DNA from: Siderastrea radians
Lineage: Eukaryota; Cnidaria; Anthozoa; Scleractinia; Rhizangiidae
Length of the DNA: 64,000 nucleotides
Reading direction: 5' to 3'
NCBI GenBank assembly: GCA_964017195.1
Contig: OZ024890.1
Span: 17,822,201 to 17,886,200 of the forward strand
Shown: positions 31,434-39,484 of the stretch, piece by piece
Numbering within the stretch: the stretch's first letter is position 1
How the letters are laid out: the number at the start of each line of letters is the position of its first letter
Program-made: the position numbers and the translations under genes
Notes under the pieces: generated by a model
Told to the model about the DNA's origin: nothing
Databases searched by the model: none
Seen by the model: only the letters and a program-made list of their open reading frames with translations

Positions 31434-33686
31434 TTAATTGAGTGAAATCGGATCATGATCAACAGCATACCATTTGCAAAGTACCTGATGATGTAGTTTG
31501 ATATTGGTTTCAGTAAGATTTTCGCCTTTGTAAAGACAATAAAAAGCTATATCACCTTTCAAGCCTGCAATACCAGATGGATTCAAATCTCCAAATGTCA
31601 TCTTGGTACTTCCTTGCGATGTTCTTGCTGTAAAACTAGCTAATTTTTTGCCGTTACACCATGTTTCAGAAGCATTGTTACCACCAGGTACATCCCAGTG
31701 AATTGATAAACAGATCCATTTATTCAGTTCACCCGCATTAGCTTTTGATTGGTATGGTGCTATAGCATTCTTACCATTGAAAGCTTTTCGTCCAATGACA
31801 ATATGTTGATTTGGTGTTCCACTTATAACTAACTCACCAGTCGGGGAGAATGTAACAAATTTATCGAAGCCTCCATTATCATGTCCAAAAAGTCCATTAC
31901 GAACGAAATAAGATCCTGTGTATGAATTCAATCGATAAACAATGAAAACATTAACTATATCAGCTTGTCCAGAACCAGGATTTAAATTTATGTTTGACAA
32001 CATTCGCTTATTTCCATTGAATTTTAAATAATATCGATAATTGATTTTTTCGGCTTTTGTACATAAAATTGGTCTATTTACTTTTCTTGTTTGAGTAGCA
32101 TTATTTTCTTTAATAGATTGATCAAAAAGATCTGATACTTCTCTAGTAGAATTGTCAAAAGTAACCTCAGCTGGTATACCTCGCTCTATCTTATATAAGC
32201 AATCAGCTAGTTGATAACTTTCCCAGAATAAAGTTTCTGATAAATTTGATGATAAATTATTAAATTTTCTTTCCACAATATTCAAAGAACGTTTATTGCA
32301 AGCATCACCTTCATTTAATGGATCGTCTAAATTGATTATTTTGTGATTGTTCATATCAAGATTCGTTTCCATCACCATCTTACCATTTTCAATAGCAAAA
32401 GCGGTGTCATAAACACTTGGGTCAACGTTTGAAATTGTTTCTTTTACACCATAAACAATAAGATGTCCAATTGTTAAAAGTGATGGAAAAGTAACTGTAC
32501 CGTTTAGATTGAGATAAATAAATTGCGGAGGCGAGCTACCCCATCGGTGAAAATTGATAACTGTTTTGGTATAGTTTCCGAATGTTTTTGTTGCATAATT
32601 AGAAATTGAAATCGTAGTGCCTTGCACTGTCACACTCAACTCATTCATTTCCGGCGGAAACCATTCAACTACCAAAGTATAGTAACCAACTGGAAGTTTA
32701 TAAAGGTTGAAACCGAGGCGTGATTGGTACTGGTTTGGTGAGCTTTTTTGAAACAGGAGTTTAAGTTGGTAAGCTTTTTTATTAATTTGATGTGGAGAAT
32801 TGGAAAAATTAACAATACCCAAAACCTGAATATTTGATTCACTTGAAGATTCGTCGTCGTTTTCCATCAAGTATCTGAAGGCGTCTTTTTTTTGTCCTGA
32901 ATTAATAATCTGAGATTCATGAATTTTTTGAGTGACAAGATTTCTCAAATCTGTTATTTCATTTTCCATTAACTCAACATTAACTGCGGATTTCGAATTT
33001 TTTGAATCGGTTTGTAAGTTAACAATTTTATTGTTATTTAAATTCAAGTCTCCCGACATACTTGTTGTGCCATTAAGTTTGAGATAATTTTTTTGCGAGT
33101 TAGTGATTCTCTGAGTGATATATTCTACAGTAGCAACGTCTTTTTGGTTTACTGGAAATTTGACATTGATGATCGCATTATTCTTCATATCGATAGTAGT
33201 GTCCTTATCTAATTTTTTCGCAAGCTGATTATCAACATATTTTTTATTTACTCCATGGTCTGAATTAACTGGGTCTTTGATATTTGTTATGAAATGGTTG
33301 TTCATGTCTAAAGATTGTAGCATAGACCCGCCTTCTTTTTTACTCAAGAATATATTCCGGGCTGCATTATAAGAGATGGCTTTATTCGTGTTTCCACGAA
33401 TTGGGTACGGCTGTGGTTGTAAAATTAGGTCTCCGTTCATAGTTGCTCCTGTCTTTTTCACAAACTGAGTTGTATCCGCACTTGGAATCTTAGCTATTTC
33501 ACTATCTAACTGACTTTTTGTAACCACATCATTATTATTAGTTCCTTGTTTTACATTCACTAATTTTTTATTCTGCATATCATAATCATTATTAGCATCT
33601 AATTTGAATCCAATACCAGGTAAACCTCTGAGACCCCTCGAATTTATAAAATGATTAAAATTCAATACTCCGTTGTAGAAACTCAT
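31434..33686 (-). CDS. fibre/spike-like protein with repeat shaft and LamG-like tip
   Basis: 750 aa. The N-terminus has a short collagen-like GLRGLPGIG. Five shaft repeats of the type LDMNNHKIINLDDP....A.NK.Y occur at about residues 30-60, 115-150, 165-195, 205-240 and 445-480. Such repeats form trimeric fibres in phage tail and adenovirus-like spikes. Residues about 555-750 form a concanavalin A/LamG-like domain (FIVYRLNSYTGSYFVRNG, WICLSIHWD, GDIAFYCLYKGENL). It is a likely receptor-binding tip. It follows the ATPase gene by 11 bp. A jelly-roll-like insert at about 290-440 is unassigned. Confidence 0.75.
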   Translation of the reverse strand: MSFYNGVLNFNHFINSRGLRGLPGIGFKLDANNDYDMQNKKLVNVKQGTNNNDVVTKSQLDSEIAKIPSADTTQFVKKTGATMNGDLILQPQPYPIRGNTNKAISYNAARNIFLSKKEGGSMLQSLDMNNHFITNIKDPVNSDHGVNKKYVDNQLAKKLDKDTTIDMKNNAIINVKFPVNQKDVATVEYITQRITNSQKNYLKLNGTTSMSGDLNLNNNKIVNLQTDSKNSKSAVNVELMENEITDLRNLVTQKIHESQIINSGQKKDAFRYLMENDDESSSESNIQVLGIVNFSNSPHQINKKAYQLKLLFQKSSPNQYQSRLGFNLYKLPVGYYTLVVEWFPPEMNELSVTVQGTTISISNYATKTFGNYTKTVINFHRWGSSPPQFIYLNLNGTVTFPSLLTIGHLIVYGVKETISNVDPSVYDTAFAIENGKMVMETNLDMNNHKIINLDDPLNEGDACNKRSLNIVERKFNNLSSNLSETLFWESYQLADCLYKIERGIPAEVTFDNSTREVSDLFDQSIKENNATQTRKVNRPILCTKAEKINYRYYLKFNGNKRMLSNINLNPGSGQADIVNVFIVYRLNSYTGSYFVRNGLFGHDNGGFDKFVTFSPTGELVISGTPNQHIVIGRKAFNGKNAIAPYQSKANAGELNKWICLSIHWDVPGGNNASETWCNGKKLASFTARTSQGSTKMTFGDLNPSGIAGLKGDIAFYCLYKGENLTETNIKLHHQVLCKWYAVDHDPISLN

Positions 33687-33697
33687 TTATTAACTCT

Positions 33698-34342
33698 TCA
33701 GATTATTTCAGTAAAATTTTTTGCATTAAATTTTCGTGGCTTATCAACATATAGAAAAGTATATGGTTCATTTGTTGCCAAGAGATAGTCGTCTTTCTTA
33801 ACGTTCAATTCTTGGCATATCCTACTCTGTTCATTCTTGCTTGGAAAATCGAAAATGCAGTGATGGGAACAGTTTAATCTGATGGTTTTGTCTGTATTGT
33901 AAAAAGACTGAGACAGATAGATACAGCTGCAATTTTTATTTCGAGAGTTCGTGAAATAGTTTCGTATCTCTTGATCATTTTTGGTTCCGGTGTTCAAGTA
34001 ATCATCGAAAATGATTAACTTTTGGTTTCCATCATCCATGTCAGGTAAAGGAATTATCTCACCGTTGCTAGCTTCAATGATATTATAACCATATTTTTTC
34101 GAAAGAGGTTCAAATTTTTTCAACAAATATTGATACTTGTTTTGTTGTAAGTTTTTAGCATATAGATAAATCTTATCAAAAAATAACAGGGGTTTGTTTA
34201 TCATGTGAAGCAAAAGATTGGTTTTACCACTCCCACTCGGAGCGCAGATCAACATTCTGAAGCATCTATCTGGCATATAAGGATACAATTGGGTGAAATT
34301 ACTGTCTTTATCACCTTTCACATCATAGTTTGGTATTTCCAT
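33698..34342 (-). CDS. FtsK/HerA-type genome-packaging ATPase
   Basis: 214 aa. Walker A APSGSGKT is at residues 34-41, Walker B KLIIFDDYL at about 109-117, with a sensor-like SRNKNCSCIYLSQSFYNTD block (arginine-finger region) at about 130-148. Size and order fit the A32-like packaging ATPases of Polintons. The ATPase would pump DNA into the capsid. It is the first gene of the leftward block, transcribed away from 34506 across a 163-bp divergent region. Confidence 0.92.
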   Translation of the reverse strand: MEIPNYDVKGDKDSNFTQLYPYMPDRCFRMLICAPSGSGKTNLLLHMINKPLLFFDKIYLYAKNLQQNKYQYLLKKFEPLSKKYGYNIIEASNGEIIPLPDMDDGNQKLIIFDDYLNTGTKNDQEIRNYFTNSRNKNCSCIYLSQSFYNTDKTIRLNCSHHCIFDFPSKNEQSRICQELNVKKDDYLLATNEPYTFLYVDKPRKFNAKNFTEII

Positions 34343-34505
34343 TTTATTAATTTACAACAGAATTTTTTCTCAATAATTTTATGCAACTCGCTATACGACA
34401 CGCCATGCGACACGCTATACGACACGCCATGCGACACGCTATGCGAGTTTTTTTCATATTCAATTGAAACAAAAAATATTATTTTTTTTGTTTCAATGAA
34501 ATAAA
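34343..34505. promoter_or_regulatory. divergent promoter region of the Polinton
   Basis: The only gap with genes leaving on both sides. It contains the 24-bp tandem repeat at 34389-34446 and an AT-rich box with TTTGTTTCAATGAAATAAA just before the ATG at 34506. Control of both blocks from here is inferred from gene orientation. Confidence 0.6.
34389..34446 (+). repeat. 24-bp tandem repeat, 2.4 units
   Basis: CGCTATACGACACGCCATGC plus GACA repeats at 34389 and 34413, with a partial third unit. It is CG-rich in an otherwise AT-rich element and lies midway between the divergent starts, so it is a candidate binding array. Confidence 0.9.
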
Positions 34506-35501
34506 ATGAGTCTCCTCAAGTGGAAAGAAATGGCTGAAAAAAGATCGAAAATAGGTCAAGATATTAATACTATCAGAGAAACGCTGAAACAAAAGAAAAT
34601 AACCGATACAATGAGTGATGTTGAAGCAGAGAAGCTTTTCAAACCGATAACATCCGGTTTGAAGGAGTTGACGCAACCTCAACCTATGAAAAGACGGTTG
34701 TTAAGGAAAAAAGCAGAGGTTCCAGATTATGGTATCAATATCGATGATGAAGGAATACCAGATTACAATCTTGAAGATTTGTTTGATGAAGGGGTTGAAC
34801 CACAAAATACAAAACAGCTTGTTCCAAAACCACCCTCCTATGATGATGTTCTCAAAGATTTGGAAACAGGAAAAAAGAAAATATATGTCAATCCTGAGTA
34901 TATGCAACAACTTGAAGACCCACCAGAATATGAAGAAGATGAAGTTCCAGATTATGAGATTTTTGAAGAAGATAGAATAAATGAGACTTTAGATGAACTT
35001 GGATTGGCCAACTATGATGACATTGAAGCACAACTCGAAAGAGAAGATATGACAGAAAAAACAAGACATTCTTTCTTGTTAAAGAAAATAGAAAATGCAG
35101 TCAAGAAAAGACAACAACTTCCAGGTTACAAAACACACGTTACAAAGCAGTTGAATAAAGGTTTGATAAGCCAATCTGAAGCACAGTTCAGAAGAAAGGT
35201 CATCGATGACGCTCGAAAAGTTCTCAATGATTATATCAACTTTAACAAAAATAAGTTGAAGAGTATCAAAGGCTCTGGTCTCAAAAGAAAAACAACAAAG
35301 CGAGGTGGAAATGTAAGTGCTGTTTTTATCAACCCTGAAGAAGCTGCCAAAAAGTTAACATTAATAATTGGATCAATTGGCGCTGGTAATAATAGCATAG
35401 AGCTAAGAAACACAGGTGTTGCTATTCTTGATATTTTATTGAGAAATTACATAATTAATAAAGATAAATATAACAAAATTTACAAAAACTTTTTCATGTG
35501 A
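34506..35501 (+). CDS. conserved-type Polinton protein of unknown function
   Basis: 331 aa, not recognised. A basic helical head (WKEMAEKRSKIGQDINTIRE) is followed by an acidic Pro/Tyr-rich middle with repeated VPDYGI/IPDYN/VPDYEI motifs at about residues 73, 83 and 155. The tail is basic. An adenain-type cleavage consensus IKGS-G is present at about residues 253-257, just before KRKTTKRGG, which suggests a virion component processed by the protease. It is the first gene of the rightward block. Confidence 0.8.
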   Translation: MSLLKWKEMAEKRSKIGQDINTIRETLKQKKITDTMSDVEAEKLFKPITSGLKELTQPQPMKRRLLRKKAEVPDYGINIDDEGIPDYNLEDLFDEGVEPQNTKQLVPKPPSYDDVLKDLETGKKKIYVNPEYMQQLEDPPEYEEDEVPDYEIFEEDRINETLDELGLANYDDIEAQLEREDMTEKTRHSFLLKKIENAVKKRQQLPGYKTHVTKQLNKGLISQSEAQFRRKVIDDARKVLNDYINFNKNKLKSIKGSGLKRKTTKRGGNVSAVFINPEEAAKKLTLIIGSIGAGNNSIELRNTGVAILDILLRNYIINKDKYNKIYKNFFM

Positions 35502-35513
35502 ATATATTAAAAA

Positions 35514-36281
35514 ATGCAAACAACATTAGTATTATCTTCTCATAACGTCAAGAAACAAACAAAAAATAAGCCTAGTGATTTTACAATCAGATATAATCAA
35601 CCAATAATACTTAATCCAAACAGACAATATGAACTTGGTTTAGGTCGAATTATATCCATGTCTTTCACATGGTTCAATATCACATCAGAGCTGGACAACC
35701 AAAAAATAAAATACTCTTCTGATGGTGGAAAAACTTGGAAAGATATAACCTTCCCACCAGGTACATGGAATTATGTCAGTTTCAATAATTTCATCAAAGA
35801 AAAAACAAAAACAAAGACTTCAAACAAAACTTCATATCCAATAACCTTGGAATTTAACAACACAACTTTCAAAACAACAATAAATCTGGCAACAAACTAT
35901 CAACTAGACCTCACAACATCAAATTTCAGAGATCTGATCGGTTTTAACAAAAGAATTTTAACCAGTTCTGAAAATGTTGGTGACTACACACCAAATCTCA
36001 GTCAAGATACAGAGATTTTGAATATACATTGTGATCTTATTTCAGAGAGTCTTGTTGATGGGGATGAGACAGATATTATTTACACCTTTGGAACAAATGA
36101 TTTACAACCATCTTATGCTTTTACTAAAGAGCCTTTGAGAGTTCAATATTATCCAGTGAATAAGTATATCATAAACACCCTGCGGGTATACATTACTGAT
36201 GGTAAACGACGAATAATAGATTTGAATGACGCAGATACATCATTTTCTCTGATTTTGAGAGAAAAAAAAAATAAAAGATAA
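35514..36281 (+). CDS. minor capsid (penton-like, single jelly-roll) protein
   Basis: 255 aa. TTLVLSSHNV at the N-terminus, then IILNPNRQYELGLGRIISM, LTTSNFRDLIGFNK, and a C-terminal VNKYIINTLRVYITDGKRRI...SFSLILRE strand pair. This is typical of Polinton penton homologues, which form the five-fold vertices. It starts 12 bp after the preceding stop and ends 7 bp before the next start, so the genes are packed as a late block next to the major capsid gene. Confidence 0.85.
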   Translation: MQTTLVLSSHNVKKQTKNKPSDFTIRYNQPIILNPNRQYELGLGRIISMSFTWFNITSELDNQKIKYSSDGGKTWKDITFPPGTWNYVSFNNFIKEKTKTKTSNKTSYPITLEFNNTTFKTTINLATNYQLDLTTSNFRDLIGFNKRILTSSENVGDYTPNLSQDTEILNIHCDLISESLVDGDETDIIYTFGTNDLQPSYAFTKEPLRVQYYPVNKYIINTLRVYITDGKRRIIDLNDADTSFSLILREKKNKR

Positions 36282-36288
36282 TTATAAA

Positions 36289-36669
36289 ATGCCAACGTAC
36301 AATTACAAACGAATTTTTCATCCAAGTCTTGGAAGATTTGTTTACAAACACAAAGGATCCGGTTTGATTGTGGATAATATTTTCAAACCAATGAAAATGA
36401 TTGTGGATAAAGTTTTAAAACCTGTTGCTAAAAAAGCTTTGAAATCAGGAATAGAAAGTGCTGGTGATAAACTTGGTAAAAAAGTTGTTGAAAAAGTTGC
36501 TGAAAAATCAGGTCATCTTTTCATGAAAGACCTTCAGTCTTTGGGAAAACAAGTTCCAAAAGCAACAAACAAACAAAAAGAAGAAGAAGATTACAATGTG
36601 ATATTGAATAGATTGATTTCTGGAAGCGGTATAAAAAACAAAAATAAAAAAAAAATTTCAAACAGATAA
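36289..36669 (+). CDS. small basic virion protein (core/pX-like)
   Basis: 126 aa, strongly Lys-rich. YKRIFHPSLGRFVYKHKGSG leads into an amphipathic stretch with LKPVAKKALKSGIESAGDKL. ISGS-G at about residues 110-114 fits the adenain cleavage consensus (M/I/L)xGx-G. Size, charge and place between the capsid genes suggest a DNA-binding or membrane-active core protein. Family assignment is an inference. Confidence 0.7.
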   Translation: MPTYNYKRIFHPSLGRFVYKHKGSGLIVDNIFKPMKMIVDKVLKPVAKKALKSGIESAGDKLGKKVVEKVAEKSGHLFMKDLQSLGKQVPKATNKQKEEEDYNVILNRLISGSGIKNKNKKKISNR

Positions 36670-36676
36670 ATAAAAG

Positions 36677-37966
36677 ATGACTTTCAGAACAAGTGATAAA
36701 CTGCAGAGATATGAAATGGTTAGGTTCTCCCCTGACAATATTATTGAACAACCTGGAAACAACAATTCTCAGAAAAAAACAGGATATAAATTCACAATAA
36801 CCGACAGATCCACTTTTTTTGATTATTTCAACGGATATTTCGAGGTAACCAAAGAGCTCCAAAAGAAAGCCGATGGATCCGGTTTTGCAGCTGCTGACCG
36901 AATTTCAATGATTAATGGGTCACATTCTCTCATCAAACACATGGTTATCAAATCTGCTGGCAAAATAGTGTACGATAGTGACAACATTCATAGAATTGTA
37001 AATGCTAAAAATTTGTTGGAGTATAGTGATGATTTCAGCAGGTCGGTTGCTAAAAATAGTTTTTGGTATCTTGACACAGAAGATTCAACAGCAAATACGA
37101 ATTCGGGTTTTGAAGCAAGGCGACTTTTAACTCAAGCAAAACAGAACAATGGTGGTGGTGGAGCCAAAAGCATAAATGAGATCATTCCGTTGAACAGATA
37201 CAGTTTCTTTGAGGAATTGGAAGACAAGATGCTTCCTCCCATGCAGCTCACATTCGAACTGGACTTGAATAATGATGATGAATTGATTCACAAAGCAGCT
37301 GCTGCTGATAATGGACGGGTGGTTGTCACTCGACTTTATCTTTGGCTTCCAAGATTAACTCCTAAAGATAGTGCATACGGTGAATTTGTGAAAGATTTTC
37401 TCAAACCAACCAAATGGACGTACATGAAAGATATGTATATTCAGAGTGCAAATACAAGAGCAGTTCAAAACATGTTTCAAATTAGCCCAGCCATTGACAA
37501 TGTTAAACATGTATTCATTTATCTACAGAGAACTAATGGTCCAAACAATGAGGAATCTGAGAGAACTCCTTACATTTTTGATACTTTCAAGCTGAATTCT
37601 GCAGATGCTGATAGCTCTCTTGCATCATGTCGTTTGGAGTATGGAAACAGTACTTTTTATCCTGAATTGGAGTATGATGCTGATTCGAAAGTAAGAATCT
37701 TCAACGATCTAATGTCTTATGCTTTTCGAAAGAATGATCTGAACACAGGAACGCAGTTGAATATACATAATTTCGCATCTATTTACGGTCTTGTTTATTT
37801 TGATCTGACCTACCAAAAAGAGGCTATCACTAGAGATCCAAAACAACTGATTTTGAACTACAGATTGAATACGGCACCAACAGCTAATGTGAGAGCTCAT
37901 GCTATCGTATTTTACGAAAATGAGGTTATTGTCAACAAGGTTGGAAACGAACTTATGATTGTCTAA
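36677..37966 (+). CDS. major capsid protein (double jelly-roll)
   Basis: 429 aa, the usual Polinton size. Recognisable blocks are STFFDYFNGYFEV, DRISMINGSHSLIKHM, GKIVYDSDNIHRIVNAKNLL and SDDFSRSVAKNSFW in the first jelly-roll. SFFEELEDKMLPPMQLTFEL lies near the domain junction, and IYGLVYFDLTYQKEAI near the end. It forms the hexons of the icosahedral shell. It starts 7 bp after the upstream stop. No frame damage is seen. Confidence 0.92.
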   Translation: MTFRTSDKLQRYEMVRFSPDNIIEQPGNNNSQKKTGYKFTITDRSTFFDYFNGYFEVTKELQKKADGSGFAAADRISMINGSHSLIKHMVIKSAGKIVYDSDNIHRIVNAKNLLEYSDDFSRSVAKNSFWYLDTEDSTANTNSGFEARRLLTQAKQNNGGGGAKSINEIIPLNRYSFFEELEDKMLPPMQLTFELDLNNDDELIHKAAAADNGRVVVTRLYLWLPRLTPKDSAYGEFVKDFLKPTKWTYMKDMYIQSANTRAVQNMFQISPAIDNVKHVFIYLQRTNGPNNEESERTPYIFDTFKLNSADADSSLASCRLEYGNSTFYPELEYDADSKVRIFNDLMSYAFRKNDLNTGTQLNIHNFASIYGLVYFDLTYQKEAITRDPKQLILNYRLNTAPTANVRAHAIVFYENEVIVNKVGNELMIV

Positions 37967-37991
37967 TTCAAAAACATTTCCTGAATTTATT

Positions 37992-38007
37992 TTATTTCGT
38001 GAAATAA
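37992..38007. promoter_or_regulatory. TTATTTCGTGAAATAA inverted repeat
   Basis: A 7-bp arm palindrome in the 48-bp gap between major capsid and pVI-like genes. A related box with 11-bp arms precedes the polymerase (41403-41433), and CGTGAAAC(A) occurs near 39310 and 39428. It could act as a shared transcription or termination signal. Confidence 0.55.
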
Positions 38008-38014
38008 AATAAAT

Positions 38015-38821
38015 ATGACTCAATTGCATGAGATTAACGTTACGCTTTCTGAGAATCAAAAAATGAAACTAAGTAAAGCTTTTCACAACCGTGAAACAAT
38101 CACCCTGAGGTTAACAAAAGATGCCTTAAATGGAAGTGATACTCTTCTTGTTCCTTCAACAACTGTTAAAAGGTTGGAAAAGAACCGAGCTATGAATAAA
38201 GGAATGGAAATAAAACTGTCGAAGACAAATATTAGAAAACAGGTTGGTGGTTCACTTTTGAGTTCAATCTTGACACTTGGTCGAACTTTTGGACCAACAT
38301 TAGCAAAGACTCTAGGATTATCAGCTCTCGCTGGTGCCGCTTCTGAAGGAGCATCTCAAATTGTTAAAAAGATATCTGGAAAAGGTTTACAGACAGGTGG
38401 TTTTCTCATTCCAAATTCCAAAATAAATCAACTCATCGCTCATAAACATCTTTTGAGTGATAAACAGAAAAAAGATATTCTCAATGCCTTGCAAACTGGT
38501 TCTGGTGTTCATATAAAACCCACAAAAAACCAAACAGGCGGGTTTCTTGGCACTCTTCTTGCATCAATTGGTATTCCACTAGCTCTTGAAGCTTTCAAAA
38601 AGATGACGGGTTCAGGAGTTCCCAGAATTGGAAAACCTCCTAAAAAAAATGGTGGATCAGCCCCTAGAATTGGAGTGTATCAACCACCACCTCCATTTTA
38701 TGGAACATGGGAAGAAAACTCTTTTTCAGGTGGAGGAAAAAAAAAAAAGTTGGGAAATGGGTTGCTTCTAGGGAAAAACAGTCCATTCAATGGGATTCCA
38801 CTCCTCGGAACAATTCTTTAA
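38015..38821 (+). CDS. membrane-active virion protein (adenovirus pVI-like)
   Basis: 268 aa. Amphipathic/hydrophobic segments are at about 80-110 (SLLSSILTLGRTFGPTLAKT) and 175-194 (GGFLGTLLASIGIPLALEAF). Adenain-type sites are ISGK-G (120-124) and MTGS-G (197-201). A Pro-rich segment precedes a C-terminus LLLGKNSPFNGIPLLGTIL, a motif common at the end of such proteins in cnidarian Polintons as I recall. It probably acts in membrane disruption and as protease cofactor. Residues 240-244 are encoded by an A12 run that overlaps the protease frame. Confidence 0.75.
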   Translation: MTQLHEINVTLSENQKMKLSKAFHNRETITLRLTKDALNGSDTLLVPSTTVKRLEKNRAMNKGMEIKLSKTNIRKQVGGSLLSSILTLGRTFGPTLAKTLGLSALAGAASEGASQIVKKISGKGLQTGGFLIPNSKINQLIAHKHLLSDKQKKDILNALQTGSGVHIKPTKNQTGGFLGTLLASIGIPLALEAFKKMTGSGVPRIGKPPKKNGGSAPRIGVYQPPPPFYGTWEENSFSGGGKKKKLGNGLLLGKNSPFNGIPLLGTIL

Positions 38822-39285
38822 AATTCCACAAAGAAATACCCTTGAGCAACCACGATTTGTTAAGATGGTGTCGCCATCTTAAAATACCAATAGACAAAGG
38901 TGGTGTCTTGTCAAGAGACCAAACTGCTCCACACAACCACAAAATGGCGCTATTCATTTTCAATCTTGAGCCGTCATACATGAGTGGAAGTCATTGGGTT
39001 GCAACACATGTCAAGAATGGGAAAATCAATTATTTCGACAGTTTTGGGTTGCCACCATTTCAAGAGATTGTAAATCACGCAAAGAAAAAAAATCTCACTC
39101 TAATTCATCAAAATAACCAGATACAAGCCTTGAATACAACGACTTGTGGATACTTTTGTTTATACTTTTTGAATGAGATGAATAAAGGTGTGTCATATTT
39201 CAACCTTTTGCAAGTCTTTGATGTTCATGATACCATGAAAAATGAGAGATTCATTGAAAGATATTTTGAAAAAATTAATATGTAA
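38707..39285 (+). CDS. adenain-like cysteine protease
   Basis: 192 aa in the -1 frame relative to the pVI-like gene. Catalytic residues are visible: H96 in GSHWVATH, D111 in NYFDSFG, Q140, and C147 in TTTCGYFCLY, with Q-to-C spacing of seven as in adenain. Homology to the family begins only near residue 38 (LKFHKEIPLSNHDLLRWC), just past the upstream stop. The first 37 residues overlap the pVI-like gene out of frame and hold the only upstream ATG. It matures capsid proteins at (M/I/L)xGx-G sites. Confidence 0.9.
   Translation: MGRKLFFRWRKKKKVGKWVASREKQSIQWDSTPRNNSLKFHKEIPLSNHDLLRWCRHLKIPIDKGGVLSRDQTAPHNHKMALFIFNLEPSYMSGSHWVATHVKNGKINYFDSFGLPPFQEIVNHAKKKNLTLIHQNNQIQALNTTTCGYFCLYFLNEMNKGVSYFNLLQVFDVHDTMKNERFIERYFEKINM
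38737..38748 (+). other. A12 homopolymer inside the pVI-like/protease overlap
   Basis: Twelve adenines read GGA AAA AAA AAA AAG in the pVI-like frame. A_AAA_AAG and A_AAA_AAA heptamers are in phase for a -1 slip into the protease frame. No strong downstream stem was found by eye. Either an overlapping AUG start or slippage could produce the protease. Confidence 0.6.
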
Positions 39286-39296
39286 CCATATTGTAA

Positions 39297-39449
39297 ATGA
39301 AAACGTATTGCGTGAAACAAAGAAAAGAAACTGAGTGTGTTGAGCCTTCGGGCTATAAATATGCAAAGAACGGTCGACTTATGTTCTTTTGCACATGTGC
39401 TGAATGTGGTATAACTAAAACTAGATTCGTGAAACAAACGGGAAACTAA
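39297..39449 (+). CDS. 50-aa zinc-ribbon-like protein (DUF5679-like)
   Basis: A short frame, ATG at 39297, stop 39447-39449. It reads KTYCVKQRKETEC at the start and CTCAECGITKTRF at the end, with KNGRLMF between. This is the layout of the small YCVKCR...KNGR...C.CG.K.S.F proteins found in large DNA viruses and Polintons. The second Cys of the first knuckle is Gln here, so metal binding is doubtful unless C14 substitutes. It lies 11 bp after the protease stop. Confidence 0.7.
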   Translation: MKTYCVKQRKETECVEPSGYKYAKNGRLMFFCTCAECGITKTRFVKQTGN

Positions 39450-39484
39450 TTAGCCCGTCTGAAGGGGCGGGCATTCTGGATACA

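Noticed and set aside
34205..34504. 99-aa plus-strand ORF over the ATPase start
   Set aside because: Antisense shadow of the ATPase gene plus the 24-bp repeat.
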